64,000 nucleotides of DNA from Motilimonas eburnea (GCF_021295345.1 NZ_JAIMJB010000008.1:124001-188000); one strand, 5' to 3'; shown: positions 8,601 to 17,122, numbered from the stretch's first letter. The notes: generated by a model from the letters alone, not told the origin. Made by a program: numbers and translations.

Positions 8601-9788
8601 GTTAAAGATCAGATTATAAATGACATGAAAGAGCAAGGTGCCATTAGCGAAAGAACGGCCCAAGCGCTTCTGGGGGTGGGTGTTGACAAAGAAGGCGGAG
8701 AGCTGTTGTCGAATATGAGTAACCTGGCCATCACAACAAATCTCGCAACTAATGGTACTTATCACCGAAGCGCCGAAGCTCGTGAAGAGATGTTTAAATT
8801 GAATGAACAAATACAGAATGGTTCATTTGATGCGGTTGTTGAAGCTTACCGTAACAGTGGCTTAGCAAATACACCAACCGGCCAAGCTAGTTTGAAGGTT
8901 ATTGAAGATGATTTAGCTCATTATAAGGACCAAATTCAGTCTTTTGTTTCGCAGCAAAATGCTGTTCAGGGTCAGGTCGCTCAAAACATTGAATCAATGG
9001 ATTTATCCAATGGATTTACATCTAAATCAGGTGAATATTTATCCCCAGACGAACTGAAGAATAGGTTAACTGAGCTTGGGAATACCCCTGTAGAGGCGGA
9101 ACGGTTTATCAAAGGAGTCGAACAGGCTGGCACGACTACGTATAGCGGTGCATGGGTTCCAAATTCGCGAATGACGGAAGGTGACAGAATGAATTTTGAG
9201 TTGATTTCGCAATATGGTGGAAAAATTACAGAGGGCATAAGTGATTCGTCAGGGTATATGGGGATATTGTCAAGCGCGTCTGTTGTTGCAAACACTCTTG
9301 AGGGGCGGGATATTCATGATACCCCTGCTTCGTCCCAGCCATCTCAAGCTGTGAATGCAGAGTCTAGTTTGGATAATACTCTAGCGGTGCCCCAGCCATC
9401 TCAAGCAGTGAATGCAGAGTCTAGTTTAGGTAATACTCCTTCGGCGTCCCAGCCATCTCAAGCTGTGAATACAGAGTCTAGTTTGGATAATACCCTAGCG
9501 GTGTCCCAGTCTCATGTTAAATCATCAGAATTTTCAGACTCCGTACTTGGGGAGCAACCAGTAGGAATTCGAACATCTTCAGAAACAGATGTATCGAGCG
9601 GTAAATTTGATCACTCGGAGGGCTTTGGCGTCGCTTCTATATTTAGTGATGGCCAAAGCTATCAAGCGACGAAGTTAGACGCTGCAAATGGCTCGGATGC
9701 AGTTAGGTTGAATAATTCTGGAGCTGGAGAGGCAAATAAATTAAACCGATCAGGTACAGATGAAGGCACAAAATACCAAAGCCTCTAG
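5604..9788 (+). CDS. traG: TraG, mating-pair stabilisation and pilus assembly protein
   Basis: A 1394-residue inner-membrane protein. The N-terminal third (to about residue 470) has several membrane segments, including FVFFIVPVMSIMLLFGMYG and a run near residue 450, as in the TraG_N domain. The long remainder is periplasmic, rich in Ser, Ala and Gln, and resembles the mating-stabilisation and entry-exclusion part of F TraG. It is longer than F TraG (about 940) and SXT TraG (about 1190). Near the C-terminus there are three tandem 19-residue repeats. It follows traH in the same operon; no entry-exclusion gene follows directly. Confidence 0.88.
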   Translation: MASTVIYSIGNMEFTMAMLNGVARLYENQYTLGIFAASATILALMGGFVMRLAEPEYPAIKNWLFGLILYVVFVNPLYTVDVTVENVRTGEARNVDGLPLLPSYMAMISTSFLYLLIDKYAQAFSDVDGSNPLENLSMDPYRALSSLRHYRPSASGMLGIVGKSMSTYARSCLAPDIQQGGTGAVTFEGIESANPSAVWDRMFTNNELLFATLSVPPGMTYAVPAGSYIASSPVTSTPEYDLVEMSCPAAHYVVAQMLRSNEFNDELELDMKANGLDSAALNSFININVSEYSGAEDAYTLTIAEFTKYFTEQGLEQTSVQYPAIYAQWQAKQSRYSQMTSDRDLFLEMVPGLLSALEGFVFFIVPVMSIMLLFGMYGLKALMSYFMLLVFINTWPLVSMMTNSYLSMAITGRLHTTGTMSNAVNYGNINSTYETIEMYLSVGSVLSTLVPMLTMFLLYRNVHSMLGMANKMAPNTNVNTEFANPRMMSPATDGKFNQGDISATFNHGAGGLLNNSHSGLAASLPALSMSQGFNASASQTRANNQEKLSSMQSQLSNTINSIVSSEAAGQSSMSSGSETAGGRTQTSSADWKQLQAFAKSLGVESAQLIGLAGELGGSAGGQLGGRLGAALSKIGAQFNASGKISMTDIDKEALSRRLEGSLNTSEGSSAALSIIQRAARSDSFTLSGKNTESAAEARSIAQTYSESLKESEAFAKAASTAAGALSSITLDNGRLISDRDMENAIVKADGGLGWAFDGVSKADMSRLTSGLQEKGFLNKNESLEEGLNRQIASIKRNNDLAGYQNGEEAAQTYLFSQLFQGVSSSAGESTSQVQADSRVMATMFGNMSQRIEGMNLQLDTASRAFQAIGGKDGIVNSNIDPDGTVGSKVEEGAAFHNQNAGIISAREGQIGGMAASRIQAAQVFAQQGNTEAHNAYLEGKDTVASAYESQSKHLQQFDSANGGERVQGVSDTQRVFMSSLKDKVDGLVEAPLGWAADKLVKDQIINDMKEQGAISERTAQALLGVGVDKEGGELLSNMSNLAITTNLATNGTYHRSAEAREEMFKLNEQIQNGSFDAVVEAYRNSGLANTPTGQASLKVIEDDLAHYKDQIQSFVSQQNAVQGQVAQNIESMDLSNGFTSKSGEYLSPDELKNRLTELGNTPVEAERFIKGVEQAGTTTYSGAWVPNSRMTEGDRMNFELISQYGGKITEGISDSSGYMGILSSASVVANTLEGRDIHDTPASSQPSQAVNAESSLDNTLAVPQPSQAVNAESSLGNTPSASQPSQAVNTESSLDNTLAVSQSHVKSSEFSDSVLGEQPVGIRTSSETDVSSGKFDHSEGFGVASIFSDGQSYQATKLDAANGSDAVRLNNSGAGEANKLNRSGTDEGTKYQSL
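9336..9506 (+). repeat. Three 57-bp tandem repeats in traG
   Basis: Three units (9336-9392, 9393-9449, 9450-9506) each encode a 19-residue block that starts QPSQAVN and ends near NTLAV or NTPSA. The copies differ at a few bases, so the array is not fully fresh. It lies in the hydrophilic C-terminal tail of TraG. Confidence 0.9.
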
Positions 9789-9792
9789 GTGT

Positions 9793-10560
9793 TTACCCCA
9801 AAAAATGTGACCAAGAACGCCAGCCATTATTCCGATAAAATTTATCGGGATTGGCTGGGATATAGTCTGGGCGCCTACCTTCAAGGTTTGCTTCTTTCCA
9901 ATCTCTTAGCGTTATTATCTGCATCTCGTGTGCCCACGCTTTCGCTTCGTTGTACTCATAATAGCGATGTTGTTTTTTCGTAACGTTGCCGGTTAGGAAA
10001 TAGTTCCAGCCTTTCCAATCGGGGTAAAATACCGCGGGCTTATATGGAATATTACTGGGCCGTTTACCTTGCCTGCAAAAGTTCAGCCAGTCCGTCGCTG
10101 TTGCTAAATCAAATTGCTTTACGATTTCCACAGCCTCATTTAGAGGTAGGTACTGACTCGGTTTATCACACAAAAATTCTTTCCAGCCTTCCCATTCATC
10201 TCGGTAGTATAAGTTGGGGTTGGAAGGGATGTGATTGGGCCTTCTGTTTTCCCTGCAGAATTGAACCCACTCTTCAAATGTGTGTATTTTATTGGACTTT
10301 ACAAAATATTTGGCTGCGCGGTAACTAACAAACTCCTTTCTTACTTTACCGAACAAGTCGTTCCAATCTGACCACTGCTCAGTAGTATTTTTTTTGTTAT
10401 AACACCGCGGAGGATCGGAAGGAAGGAAGCTGGGTGAGCTATCATCCTTAACCCATGCTCGGTACTTTGAAACTGAATTTATATTGTGTTCTTTGCAGTA
10501 ATCGCGAAGCTGGGAGAGCGTTAGTTTTTTCGCTCTTTTACTTATAATTTGTTGTGTCAT
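9793..10560 (-). CDS. Four-repeat protein of the integrase-repeat type
   Basis: A 255-residue protein made of four copies of a roughly 60-residue unit. Each ends in a pattern like RPxxIPxNPxxFYxxxWxGWxxFL (SPSFLPSDPP, RPNHIPSNPN, RPSNIPYKPA, RPDYIPANPD). This pattern is known from repeat proteins and from N-terminal extensions of some phage-type integrases in vibrio-like islands, and may bind nucleic acid. The gene converges with traG, only 4 bp from its stop. A strong imperfect hairpin (9820-9858) lies inside its 3' end. No catalytic motif is visible. Confidence 0.6.
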   Translation of the reverse strand: MTQQIISKRAKKLTLSQLRDYCKEHNINSVSKYRAWVKDDSSPSFLPSDPPRCYNKKNTTEQWSDWNDLFGKVRKEFVSYRAAKYFVKSNKIHTFEEWVQFCRENRRPNHIPSNPNLYYRDEWEGWKEFLCDKPSQYLPLNEAVEIVKQFDLATATDWLNFCRQGKRPSNIPYKPAVFYPDWKGWNYFLTGNVTKKQHRYYEYNEAKAWAHEMQIITLRDWKEANLEGRRPDYIPANPDKFYRNNGWRSWSHFLG

Positions 10561-10665
10561 AAGCCAATGAGCCCGTTTTGGCTAAAAGATGTTAGCCTCA
10601 AAAGCAATCAACCTGAGGCTGTTTGTGTCAAATCTTGTACCGTTTCACACTATATTTTACATACA

Positions 10666-10935
10666 TTATAATAGCTTAGTGTGCTGATTATGGCTTAAAT
10701 TAATAGTAATTTTAGGGTTGTTCACAAAATTCAATAGCTTTTCTTGAGCCTCCTTCTCGCTTTTGTGAAGCAATGGCCAAAGGAACGTTGTCCCACCGAC
10801 TTTAACATATGATTTGAAACAATTATTGTTTATTGGTTCAACAATGATCTGAACGAAAGCCTGTTTAGAACGGATTAATGCTTTTCGGATATTGGCTACG
10901 TTGTTTGTAAGGTAAGAGCACTCGGTTTCAATCAT
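10666..10935 (-). CDS. Small hypothetical protein
   Basis: An 89-residue protein started at the ATG at 10933-10935, which has an AGAGGT ribosome binding site. A longer reading upstream lacks one. It is basic and soluble with no recognised domain. It stands alone between the repeat protein and a divergently transcribed gene. It is listed because of its good start and normal composition; its function is unknown. Confidence 0.5.
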   Translation of the reverse strand: MIETECSYLTNNVANIRKALIRSKQAFVQIIVEPINNNCFKSYVKVGGTTFLWPLLHKSEKEAQEKLLNFVNNPKITINLSHNQHTKLL

Positions 10936-11086
10936 ATAGACCTCTTTTGTTATTATTATTGTCGTTCGAATCATTTTACATGCGCAGTTACACCCAGTTT
11001 TCATTGGCAAAGCAATAATGCTTGTTCTAATGTGCTTTTGCTTGTTTTTTTTACTTTATTATCTCATTCGAGTCTAAGGGGATGAT

Positions 11087-12121
11087 ATGAGTAGAGATAT
11101 AGACAACTTTTTACGCGACAAAGTTTACCCAAAAATTCATATTTATCAGCTTGTTGCGTTAAAACCCTTAATTCGAAGCCCTCATAAAAGTGAGTGTTCG
11201 ATTGACTGTCCTTCCTGTGGTCAAACAATGCATCATCATAAAGGTCGCGGGGATGTTACGTGCATCAACTGCGGTAACTGGTCTCTATTTGATCTTCACT
11301 TGGCTTTGGGGTTTACCAGTGAGTTTGCATTGCGCTCACTGTGTGATGCAGTAAGTGAGCGATTACCCGCATGGTGCTTTACAGCGGATGCATTTTGGTC
11401 TCGCTTAAAAACGTTGAAAAACGTCTTAAATAGAGAAGCTGTGTATCTACAAACGCTTGTTAGTCAGGGGGCTATACCCGAAAAAATCCCCCATGTGAAT
11501 ATAGGAGGATGGTCACCAGGGCACAACAGTAGTGGTGAATATAAATCGATTTTAGAGCCTTCTTTTGTGGTTCCATTCTTTGGTAAGTTTGGATTAAATT
11601 TGGCTTATATTTCGCTTGATGAAGTGGCTAAGTTTGATGTTGGGAATTTGATTTCCACTAAATTTGTAAATCCTGAACCATGGCCAATATTGTTTCGAAG
11701 ACATAAGAATAATACTAAATCTCAGTCTGAACCTTTGGTTACCAGCCACCTCCTTCTCGCGATTTACTTACTGTCTTTTGGAATGCCGTGTCTCTATATT
11801 CACCGAGCCTGCCATTACTCCGATCCCTGTTATGCGTTAAGTGGCGACCCGGTTATAAGGTTTGCCAATTTGCCTTGTGTGAATTTAATAAATTTTGGAA
11901 GCTTGAGATTGTTTGAAATAGCAGAGCGATTACTAGAGGCCTGGAAGGGCTCATCTATGCCTGTAGCTCAAGTTACCTTGGATGCTTCAACGGACAATAT
12001 GACCGCACAGGATGTTGTTGAATTTGTCGTGCTGCGTGCTTTACAAGGTACTGTTGATACCGACGTTATATGTAATGAGTTGGCGGCGAAAGGAGTACAG
12101 CTTTGTATCCAGCAAAGGTAA
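11087..12121 (+). CDS. Hypothetical protein with an N-terminal zinc ribbon
   Basis: A 344-residue protein. Residues about 40-63 form a CPSCG...CINCG zinc ribbon followed by SLFDLHLAL, which resembles the CHC2 or primase-type zinc fingers of mobile-element replication and transfer proteins. The remainder is not recognised. A G-rich ribosome binding site precedes the ATG. It is the first of three overlapping genes (12103 and 12522 follow), an operon of unknown function inside the conjugative block. DNA or RNA binding is an inference from the zinc ribbon alone. Confidence 0.55.
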   Translation: MSRDIDNFLRDKVYPKIHIYQLVALKPLIRSPHKSECSIDCPSCGQTMHHHKGRGDVTCINCGNWSLFDLHLALGFTSEFALRSLCDAVSERLPAWCFTADAFWSRLKTLKNVLNREAVYLQTLVSQGAIPEKIPHVNIGGWSPGHNSSGEYKSILEPSFVVPFFGKFGLNLAYISLDEVAKFDVGNLISTKFVNPEPWPILFRRHKNNTKSQSEPLVTSHLLLAIYLLSFGMPCLYIHRACHYSDPCYALSGDPVIRFANLPCVNLINFGSLRLFEIAERLLEAWKGSSMPVAQVTLDASTDNMTAQDVVEFVVLRALQGTVDTDVICNELAAKGVQLCIQQR

Positions 12122-12525
12122 TGATCAAGAGCTTAGATTCTAACCGTTTATTCAGGTTACATATAGCCATTTTTGCTTATTTCGAGTGCGCAGAAATGAG
12201 TCTCAATCAGGTGACATTTAGCATCTTCACTAAACCAAATCATCTTGAGTTCTCTGCTGTATGTGAGCCCGGCTATAGACATTTACTAACTGTTGATTGC
12301 GCTGCATCGTCACGGTTTGATGTTTTTGGTCATGTCGATAGCGAGGGGAAAAAGGCGCAGTTTATGCTGTTGTTGTTGGATAAGCTGGGCGAGATTGATG
12401 AGTCGCTTTGTAACTTAATTGGTCGTGAAATGATGATATCGAGTTTAGCCTCCCTACTCACGTCTCATGAATACCTAATCGTTACAATTATTGGTTTATT
12501 AGAAGAAAAGGAGGTCACAGTATGA
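12103..12525 (+). CDS. Hypothetical protein
   Basis: A 140-residue protein with no recognised domain. The TTG at 12103 has an AAGGAG site 7 bp upstream, so it is favoured over the ATG at 12121 that overlaps the previous stop. It overlaps both neighbours, so translation is probably coupled. Its function is unknown. Confidence 0.5.
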   Translation: MYPAKVMIKSLDSNRLFRLHIAIFAYFECAEMSLNQVTFSIFTKPNHLEFSAVCEPGYRHLLTVDCAASSRFDVFGHVDSEGKKAQFMLLLLDKLGEIDESLCNLIGREMMISSLASLLTSHEYLIVTIIGLLEEKEVTV

Positions 12526-12959
12526 TTTGTTTTTGTTGGCGATTACTCCGTGATTGTGTCTGGGCTCGCTACTTAGTGATTTTAGCTTCAATCGTTGATT
12601 TTGTACTTATTTTAGGGGTTATGAACTCTTACAGGTTATATGGTATGTCGTTTACTTTATCCCCCGCAGTTGTACTCGGTTTGATTATTGTGGTTTGTGC
12701 CAGCTACACCAAGGAGATCAGGATAGACGAAGGTATCCTGTCAGTTTGTCATTGTCTGTTTGGTTTTCGTGTTTACAAAGGGATGACTATCAACGTAGGA
12801 AGCACGGATGGTATACAGCTTTGTTTATCAGGTGCTTATCGTGACGAATACTGTATGTCATTTAACAACGTAATCATTGCGTTTTTTATTTTAAGGTCAG
12901 GCTTCTTGGTATCTAAAACAGGTGAGATTTTTGGTGCTAGCGGTCCAGATATTCACTAA
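12522..12959 (+). CDS. Small membrane protein
   Basis: A 145-residue protein with two N-terminal transmembrane helices (about residues 17-35 and 45-60) followed by a domain with an EIRIDEG segment that could form a small beta barrel, as in PH-like membrane proteins. Its ATG overlaps the stop of the preceding gene (ATGA), with AAGGAGG upstream. It is the last gene of the three-gene operon. Its function is unknown. Confidence 0.55.
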   Translation: MICFCWRLLRDCVWARYLVILASIVDFVLILGVMNSYRLYGMSFTLSPAVVLGLIIVVCASYTKEIRIDEGILSVCHCLFGFRVYKGMTINVGSTDGIQLCLSGAYRDEYCMSFNNVIIAFFILRSGFLVSKTGEIFGASGPDIH

Positions 12960-13042
12960 ACAATCCAAAATAAGGTTTGTGTTGAAATTGTGTCGCTGAC
13001 TTTTCGAGTAATCTTTTAACTTTCTTTCATAGGAGTTTGTTT

Positions 13043-13753
13043 ATGAAAAAGTCGTTTTTGGCCTGTGCATTGATTTCTTTACCTGCTCTATCGATGGACT
13101 TAGCCTCTGTATCAGCAAGTATATCAAAAAATTTAGCAACACTTGACCTATCTGTAGTTTCGGTATCTGAATCTGCTGTTAGCGGTATTTACGAAGTAAA
13201 TACCGGGAGTTCTATTATCCATGTTTCAGAAGATGGGCAATATGTATTTTCTGGCGATCTCTTTCAATTTACTAACAGCGGTATTGAAAACTTATCAGCA
13301 ACCAAGCGAGGTAAGTTAACATTGAACGAGGTTTATAATGAGAAACTGGACCCCATCAAATATCCAGCCCCTAATGAGCGATATGAGATTACAGTCTTTA
13401 CGGATAGCAGTTGCAGTTATTGTCAAAAGCTGCATGCTGATATGCAGGGTTATAATGATTTAGGAATAACTATCCGGTACCTCGCTTTCCCCAGAGGGGG
13501 GCTGAACAGTCCTGCTTATTCAGACATGGTTTCAGTTTGGTGCTCCGATAACCGAAACGAAGCGATGGATCGTATTAAAGGTGGTGGGAGTATTGCCGCA
13601 ATTGATTGCGATAATCAGATTAACTTACAGTACGAACTTGGTGTTAAATTAGGTGTACAAGGGACGCCTGCGGTTATAATGCCGAATGGCAAGTTAGTTC
13701 CTGGCTACGCCCCTCCTCAAAAAGTGTTATCAATGATAAAACAGAACCTCTGA
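13043..13753 (+). CDS. dsbC: DsbC-like periplasmic disulfide isomerase
   Basis: A 236-residue exported protein with a short signal peptide, an N-terminal dimerisation region and a thioredoxin-fold domain carrying CSYC at residues 124-127 and a cis-proline QGTPAV. DsbC relatives are regular members of F-type and SXT-type transfer regions, where they fold cysteine-rich pilus and channel proteins such as TraH, TraN and TraU. The ATG at 13043 has an AGGAG site; the apparent TTG start 6 bp earlier is less likely. It is a stand-alone gene ending in a hairpin. Confidence 0.85.
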   Translation: MKKSFLACALISLPALSMDLASVSASISKNLATLDLSVVSVSESAVSGIYEVNTGSSIIHVSEDGQYVFSGDLFQFTNSGIENLSATKRGKLTLNEVYNEKLDPIKYPAPNERYEITVFTDSSCSYCQKLHADMQGYNDLGITIRYLAFPRGGLNSPAYSDMVSVWCSDNRNEAMDRIKGGGSIAAIDCDNQINLQYELGVKLGVQGTPAVIMPNGKLVPGYAPPQKVLSMIKQNL

Positions 13754-13760
13754 TTATGTT

Positions 13761-13781
13761 GCCCTTGGCATAGCCAGGGGC
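13761..13781. terminator. Hairpin between convergent genes
   Basis: GCCCTTGGC (13761-13769) and GCCAGGGGC (13773-13781) form a 9-bp stem with one G-T pair and a 3-base loop. It lies between the convergent ends of the dsbC-like gene and the minus-strand exported-protein gene. No T-run follows on either side, so termination is only likely. Confidence 0.45.
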
Positions 13782-13804
13782 GTTACCGTCTGTTTGGGCA
13801 AATG

Positions 13805-14905
13805 CTAAATTCTTTCACTCATTACAATCCGCGTTATTGGCTTAGGTTTGATGACGGCAAGATCACGCTTTGTTAGGTTCAAGAATGTCGCTCTGTAAGA
13901 GCCCTTGGTTGAGAATGAATAGCTAATCATGCCACCCGAGCTAATATCAGATTCTGTCAAACTGTGCCTACTTTTATGGTTACCCAGTCTAATATCAATA
14001 TAAAAACTTTTACTGTGGATGTATTCGCGAAAGTAGTTTGCTTCGGGGCGGGCAGCCCGGCCATAAAACACGATTTCGTTATTTTTTGGGCTAGGCAGCA
14101 AGCTTAGTTGCTCAAAAGCTGTTAGCTTAGGTACATCAAATTGATAACTTACATCAAATACGACTTTGTAAAAGCCGTTTAACATTTCTTCAACTTCAAT
14201 TGGTGAATAGACCAACTTAACATGCTGGTTTAAGCCATGGATAAGATTCGTGTGGAATTTCGCGACATCAATGCGTAGGGCAGAATTAGTGTTATTGGCA
14301 AGATCTAATAGAGATCCGGCGGCAGCTTCCTTGCTAGATAACTGATAGATTTCACTAATTTTGCTGTTTAGCCTGAGGACGTTGGCAGCACCTTCTTTGT
14401 TGCAGCATTGAACGGTTTCATTTTCCAAAACCCGCCAGAGTTGTTCAATTTGCCGCCGGGCGAGGCTAAGCTGTTTTCTTGCATCGTTGTTGTTGTAAAT
14501 GGCATCAAGTTGGGTTTTAAAGCTCTGCTCGTCTAATTGTACTTCACCCACTGCATCAATTTTAAACGCACTTCCAACAGGAGTGATATTTTCCTTAATG
14601 ATTCTTGCTTTAGTGACACTGCTGCTAATTGTCATAATATCTTCGATTAGCTCACTATCCATTTCGTTGTAACGCAGACGGCTTTTACTCTCTATATACA
14701 CTCCAAGTTTTTCAACAGCTAGCGAGCGAATCTTTAATAGGATGTTATTTCTAGCTTGCGTTAGGGACTCACTTTCACTGGCGTAGTAGTTAGTTTCAAC
14801 GAGAACTGTTTTGTGTGGTTCCGCTTTGTGTGGTTCCGCGTTGGCCGCTAAGCTATGGACTGCAAAGAAGCTGATAATAGAGAATGTACATAATGATCTA
14901 AACAT
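13805..14905 (-). CDS. Exported protein with an LPP20/FlgT-like N-terminal region
   Basis: A 366-residue protein with a signal peptide (cleavage near ANAEP). Residues about 35-120 have the pattern of alternating helix and strand (LTQARNNILLKIRSLAVEKL, then GVYIESKSRLR) seen in LPP20 or FlgT N-terminal domains. The C-terminal part is not recognised. A 15-bp tandem duplication after the signal peptide repeats AEPHK. It is transcribed against the flanking genes, so it is its own unit. The domain assignment is a suggestion only. Confidence 0.5.
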   Translation of the reverse strand: MFRSLCTFSIISFFAVHSLAANAEPHKAEPHKTVLVETNYYASESESLTQARNNILLKIRSLAVEKLGVYIESKSRLRYNEMDSELIEDIMTISSSVTKARIIKENITPVGSAFKIDAVGEVQLDEQSFKTQLDAIYNNNDARKQLSLARRQIEQLWRVLENETVQCCNKEGAANVLRLNSKISEIYQLSSKEAAAGSLLDLANNTNSALRIDVAKFHTNLIHGLNQHVKLVYSPIEVEEMLNGFYKVVFDVSYQFDVPKLTAFEQLSLLPSPKNNEIVFYGRAARPEANYFREYIHSKSFYIDIRLGNHKSRHSLTESDISSGGMISYSFSTKGSYRATFLNLTKRDLAVIKPKPITRIVMSERI

Positions 14906-15072
14906 AAGCTCTCCTTTCTTTAATATTGTCTATCTTAACCGCTAAAAAAAGATGCGCTACCGATAAAAAGGTACAAATCACTTGGCTTGCCAAAAACGGG
15001 CCTTCTAATGCAAGTTTAATGTCCCATTCAGAGGTAGGCTATCGTTATTGATTGAGTTTTTTGGATTTACAT

Positions 15073-15345
15073 ATGATGCATGTAGTTAACGTTCTAAAGT
15101 GGATTGGAGGCATATTCTTTTTTCTGGCAACGTGGCTAGCTCCTACAGTTTTTGCTGTATTGATTGTTGACTTGTTCCGCTATCCCGACAGTTATTTCGG
15201 TGTGTCCACTATCGAGCTATTGGAGGCGATGGTAAGTTTGATTAATCCTTGCTTGATTCTTCTTCTGATTATTAGAGTTGCTTGTGCAACCAGCCCTGTA
15301 CTATCTAAGTCATCATCTATGAAGTGGGTATGGAAGCATGATTAA
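15073..15345 (+). CDS. Small membrane protein
   Basis: About 90 residues with two hydrophobic helices (WIGGIFFFLATWLAPTVFAV and LINPCLILLLIIRV). The start is uncertain: ATG 15073 is used, with ATG 15076 and TTG 15052 as alternatives; none has a strong ribosome binding site. Its stop overlaps the next gene by 8 bp, so it opens the unknown operon at 15-17 kb. Its function is unknown. Confidence 0.45.
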   Translation: MMHVVNVLKWIGGIFFFLATWLAPTVFAVLIVDLFRYPDSYFGVSTIELLEAMVSLINPCLILLLIIRVACATSPVLSKSSSMKWVWKHD

Positions 15346-16126
15346 GGTGCTTCAGGTTCTAGTCATATTGCTTTGTTCATTTAAAGTGAGTGCATGGCCA
15401 AGTTGGTCTCTAGTCTCGATCACTGAGTCCGCGGTAAAGTCTATGCCAAATAGTTTTGTTGTAGTTTTGAATGAAATTTCTACGACTGTACTGGTTAATA
15501 CAACCAGCGTGCTCGCACCAAAAGGCGCGAGTGATTTTACTGTATTGGTAAATATGCTTGGTATTGAGCGAGGTCAAGAATATCGGCCTTTAACATTTCA
15601 CATAGCCGATGAGTTGCAACACGTAGGCTCTGTATGCCGCCCATCATTCTTGCTTAGTACAAAAGAGCAAGCTTCAACTCGTTTGATTTCTGCAAGTAAT
15701 TGTATCGAGATGGTTGAAACGGATCGCGAGCTTGTTATGGTTTTGGCCATGGCTTCGTTGGCAATGTCAGATTTACATGACCCGCTCATATTTGATGGTC
15801 ATGAGCGTTTACCAAATGATACTTGGGGTAGGGTTGTGCGGAATAACCAAAGACTACACATAGCTTACAAGTTGGCGTTTAAGAAGCACAGTCCTCTAAA
15901 TGTAAATGTGGAGTCGATTGTTCCAAGCGCAATAGCCATGGACTCACAAGCATTGCTTAGCATTATCGATGACGAATCATTTACTGGAAGTAAAGATTTG
16001 ATGGAGCTGCAATATGAACAGTTTTACCAAGATCAGATTATTGCTGCATCGCGCAGGTTAAGTAGCTTAATGTCGGCTGCTTTATCTACATCTCCAACAT
16101 TTCTAATGTTATCTGCAAATAATTGA
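15338..16126 (+). CDS. Exported hypothetical protein
   Basis: A 262-residue protein with an N-terminal signal peptide (IKVLQVLVILLCSFKVSA). The mature part has two cysteines (near CRPSF and SNCIE) that could form a disulfide, and no recognised domain. It lies in a tight run of genes at 15.1-17.1 kb, one membrane protein before it and two after. The group may be a membrane complex of the element, by position only. Confidence 0.55.
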   Translation: MIKVLQVLVILLCSFKVSAWPSWSLVSITESAVKSMPNSFVVVLNEISTTVLVNTTSVLAPKGASDFTVLVNMLGIERGQEYRPLTFHIADELQHVGSVCRPSFLLSTKEQASTRLISASNCIEMVETDRELVMVLAMASLAMSDLHDPLIFDGHERLPNDTWGRVVRNNQRLHIAYKLAFKKHSPLNVNVESIVPSAIAMDSQALLSIIDDESFTGSKDLMELQYEQFYQDQIIAASRRLSSLMSAALSTSPTFLMLSANN

Positions 16127-16133
16127 GGTGCTT

Positions 16134-16589
16134 ATGTCATATGTTCACAAGAGAACCGATTTATCTTCGATTCAGTACCGTGCCAGCTCATGCAAGTCTT
16201 CAGTTAAAAGCTTGACAGCGCTGCCTGTGTGCCTATTGCTATTTAGCACTGTTTTCTTGGTTCTTGGTCTTGCGTACAAGTTCGGGCCAGAACGATTACT
16301 TAGTTTCGATACTTCGCCGGTTGCATCGATGCACAAAATGGCTATAGCAGATCTTGTTGGGTCATGGTCTAACCATGAAGATAATTCTGACTGGTTCACG
16401 TTACAAAATAACGGCTCATTGACTTATATCGTTGAAGGAGCGCATCGCTCAGCTGTGATTGATTTTGATGGTTATGAGTTGACCATCTCAACGTCATCAC
16501 GGATTAGACATTTTGTGGTTAGCCCTGATGGCTCGCTGCTTGAGAATGTTAAAGGTTATGGTTTGGTTAAATCTTACACCAAAAAATAA
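16134..16589 (+). CDS. Single-pass membrane protein with a small C-terminal domain
   Basis: A 151-residue protein. One transmembrane helix lies at about residues 31-50 and a C-terminal domain of about 75 residues (starting LVGSWSNHEDNSDWFTLQ) looks like the lipocalin-type small barrels that begin with GxW. The ATG at 16134 has a GAGG site; a GTG 6 bp upstream is too close to it. It sits between two other membrane or exported proteins. Its function is unknown. Confidence 0.5.
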   Translation: MSYVHKRTDLSSIQYRASSCKSSVKSLTALPVCLLLFSTVFLVLGLAYKFGPERLLSFDTSPVASMHKMAIADLVGSWSNHEDNSDWFTLQNNGSLTYIVEGAHRSAVIDFDGYELTISTSSRIRHFVVSPDGSLLENVKGYGLVKSYTKK

Positions 16590-16603
16590 TGTAAGGAGTG
16601 GTA

Positions 16604-17122
16604 ATGAATATCTGGATAATAATTGGATCTATCCCTCTTGTTTTAATCGCCCTATATTTTCGGTCACAGGATAACAGCCGAAGCAAAAAACATCTCAGTC
16701 ATGATAAGGAGGGGGCCCATAGTAGTTTCGAGTTAGTTGATGTGGATATCCCTAAAGAAGTTGTTGAGCAGCCACCAAAGCGTACTTTGTTGTTACTGGA
16801 TATTGTCGCAAAGTTTCAAGGCGAGTTAGAACACGAATATGGCATTGCCTATGGATATAGCTTTGAGCAACTTGACAGTGTTAGTGGTAATGAGTGTGAG
16901 TTACTTAATTTATCCCTTTATTACTTAACACCTGAACAAGTTGGGGAGCAGGTAAGGCTTAGGGGGTGGCCTATAAGGAAAGTAGATATACAGGAACTGT
17001 CTGCAGAGTTGGTATTAGCCCGGCAATGGCTACACAACCGAAAATTGAAAATATCTGATTTAAGGGGTTTTGCTCTCAATGAACAAGTAGATAATGGATT
17101 AGCATCACGTAGCGCCTTTTGA
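16604..17122 (+). CDS. Membrane-anchored hypothetical protein
   Basis: A 172-residue protein with one N-terminal transmembrane helix (WIIIGSIPLVLIALYF) and a charged cytoplasmic or periplasmic region. An AAGGAG site at 16593-16598 places the start at ATG 16604. It is the last gene of the 15-17 kb run. No domain is recognised. Confidence 0.5.
   Translation: MNIWIIIGSIPLVLIALYFRSQDNSRSKKHLSHDKEGAHSSFELVDVDIPKEVVEQPPKRTLLLLDIVAKFQGELEHEYGIAYGYSFEQLDSVSGNECELLNLSLYYLTPEQVGEQVRLRGWPIRKVDIQELSAELVLARQWLHNRKLKISDLRGFALNEQVDNGLASRSAF

Noticed and set aside
9820-9858. A strong hairpin as terminator between traG and the repeat gene
   Set aside because: It is inside the 3' coding part of the minus-strand gene and has no T-run, so I do not call it a terminator.
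12103-12121. ATG 12121 as start of the second zinc-ribbon-operon gene
   Set aside because: The TTG at 12103 has the better-placed AAGGAG site; the ATG has its site only 2 bp away.
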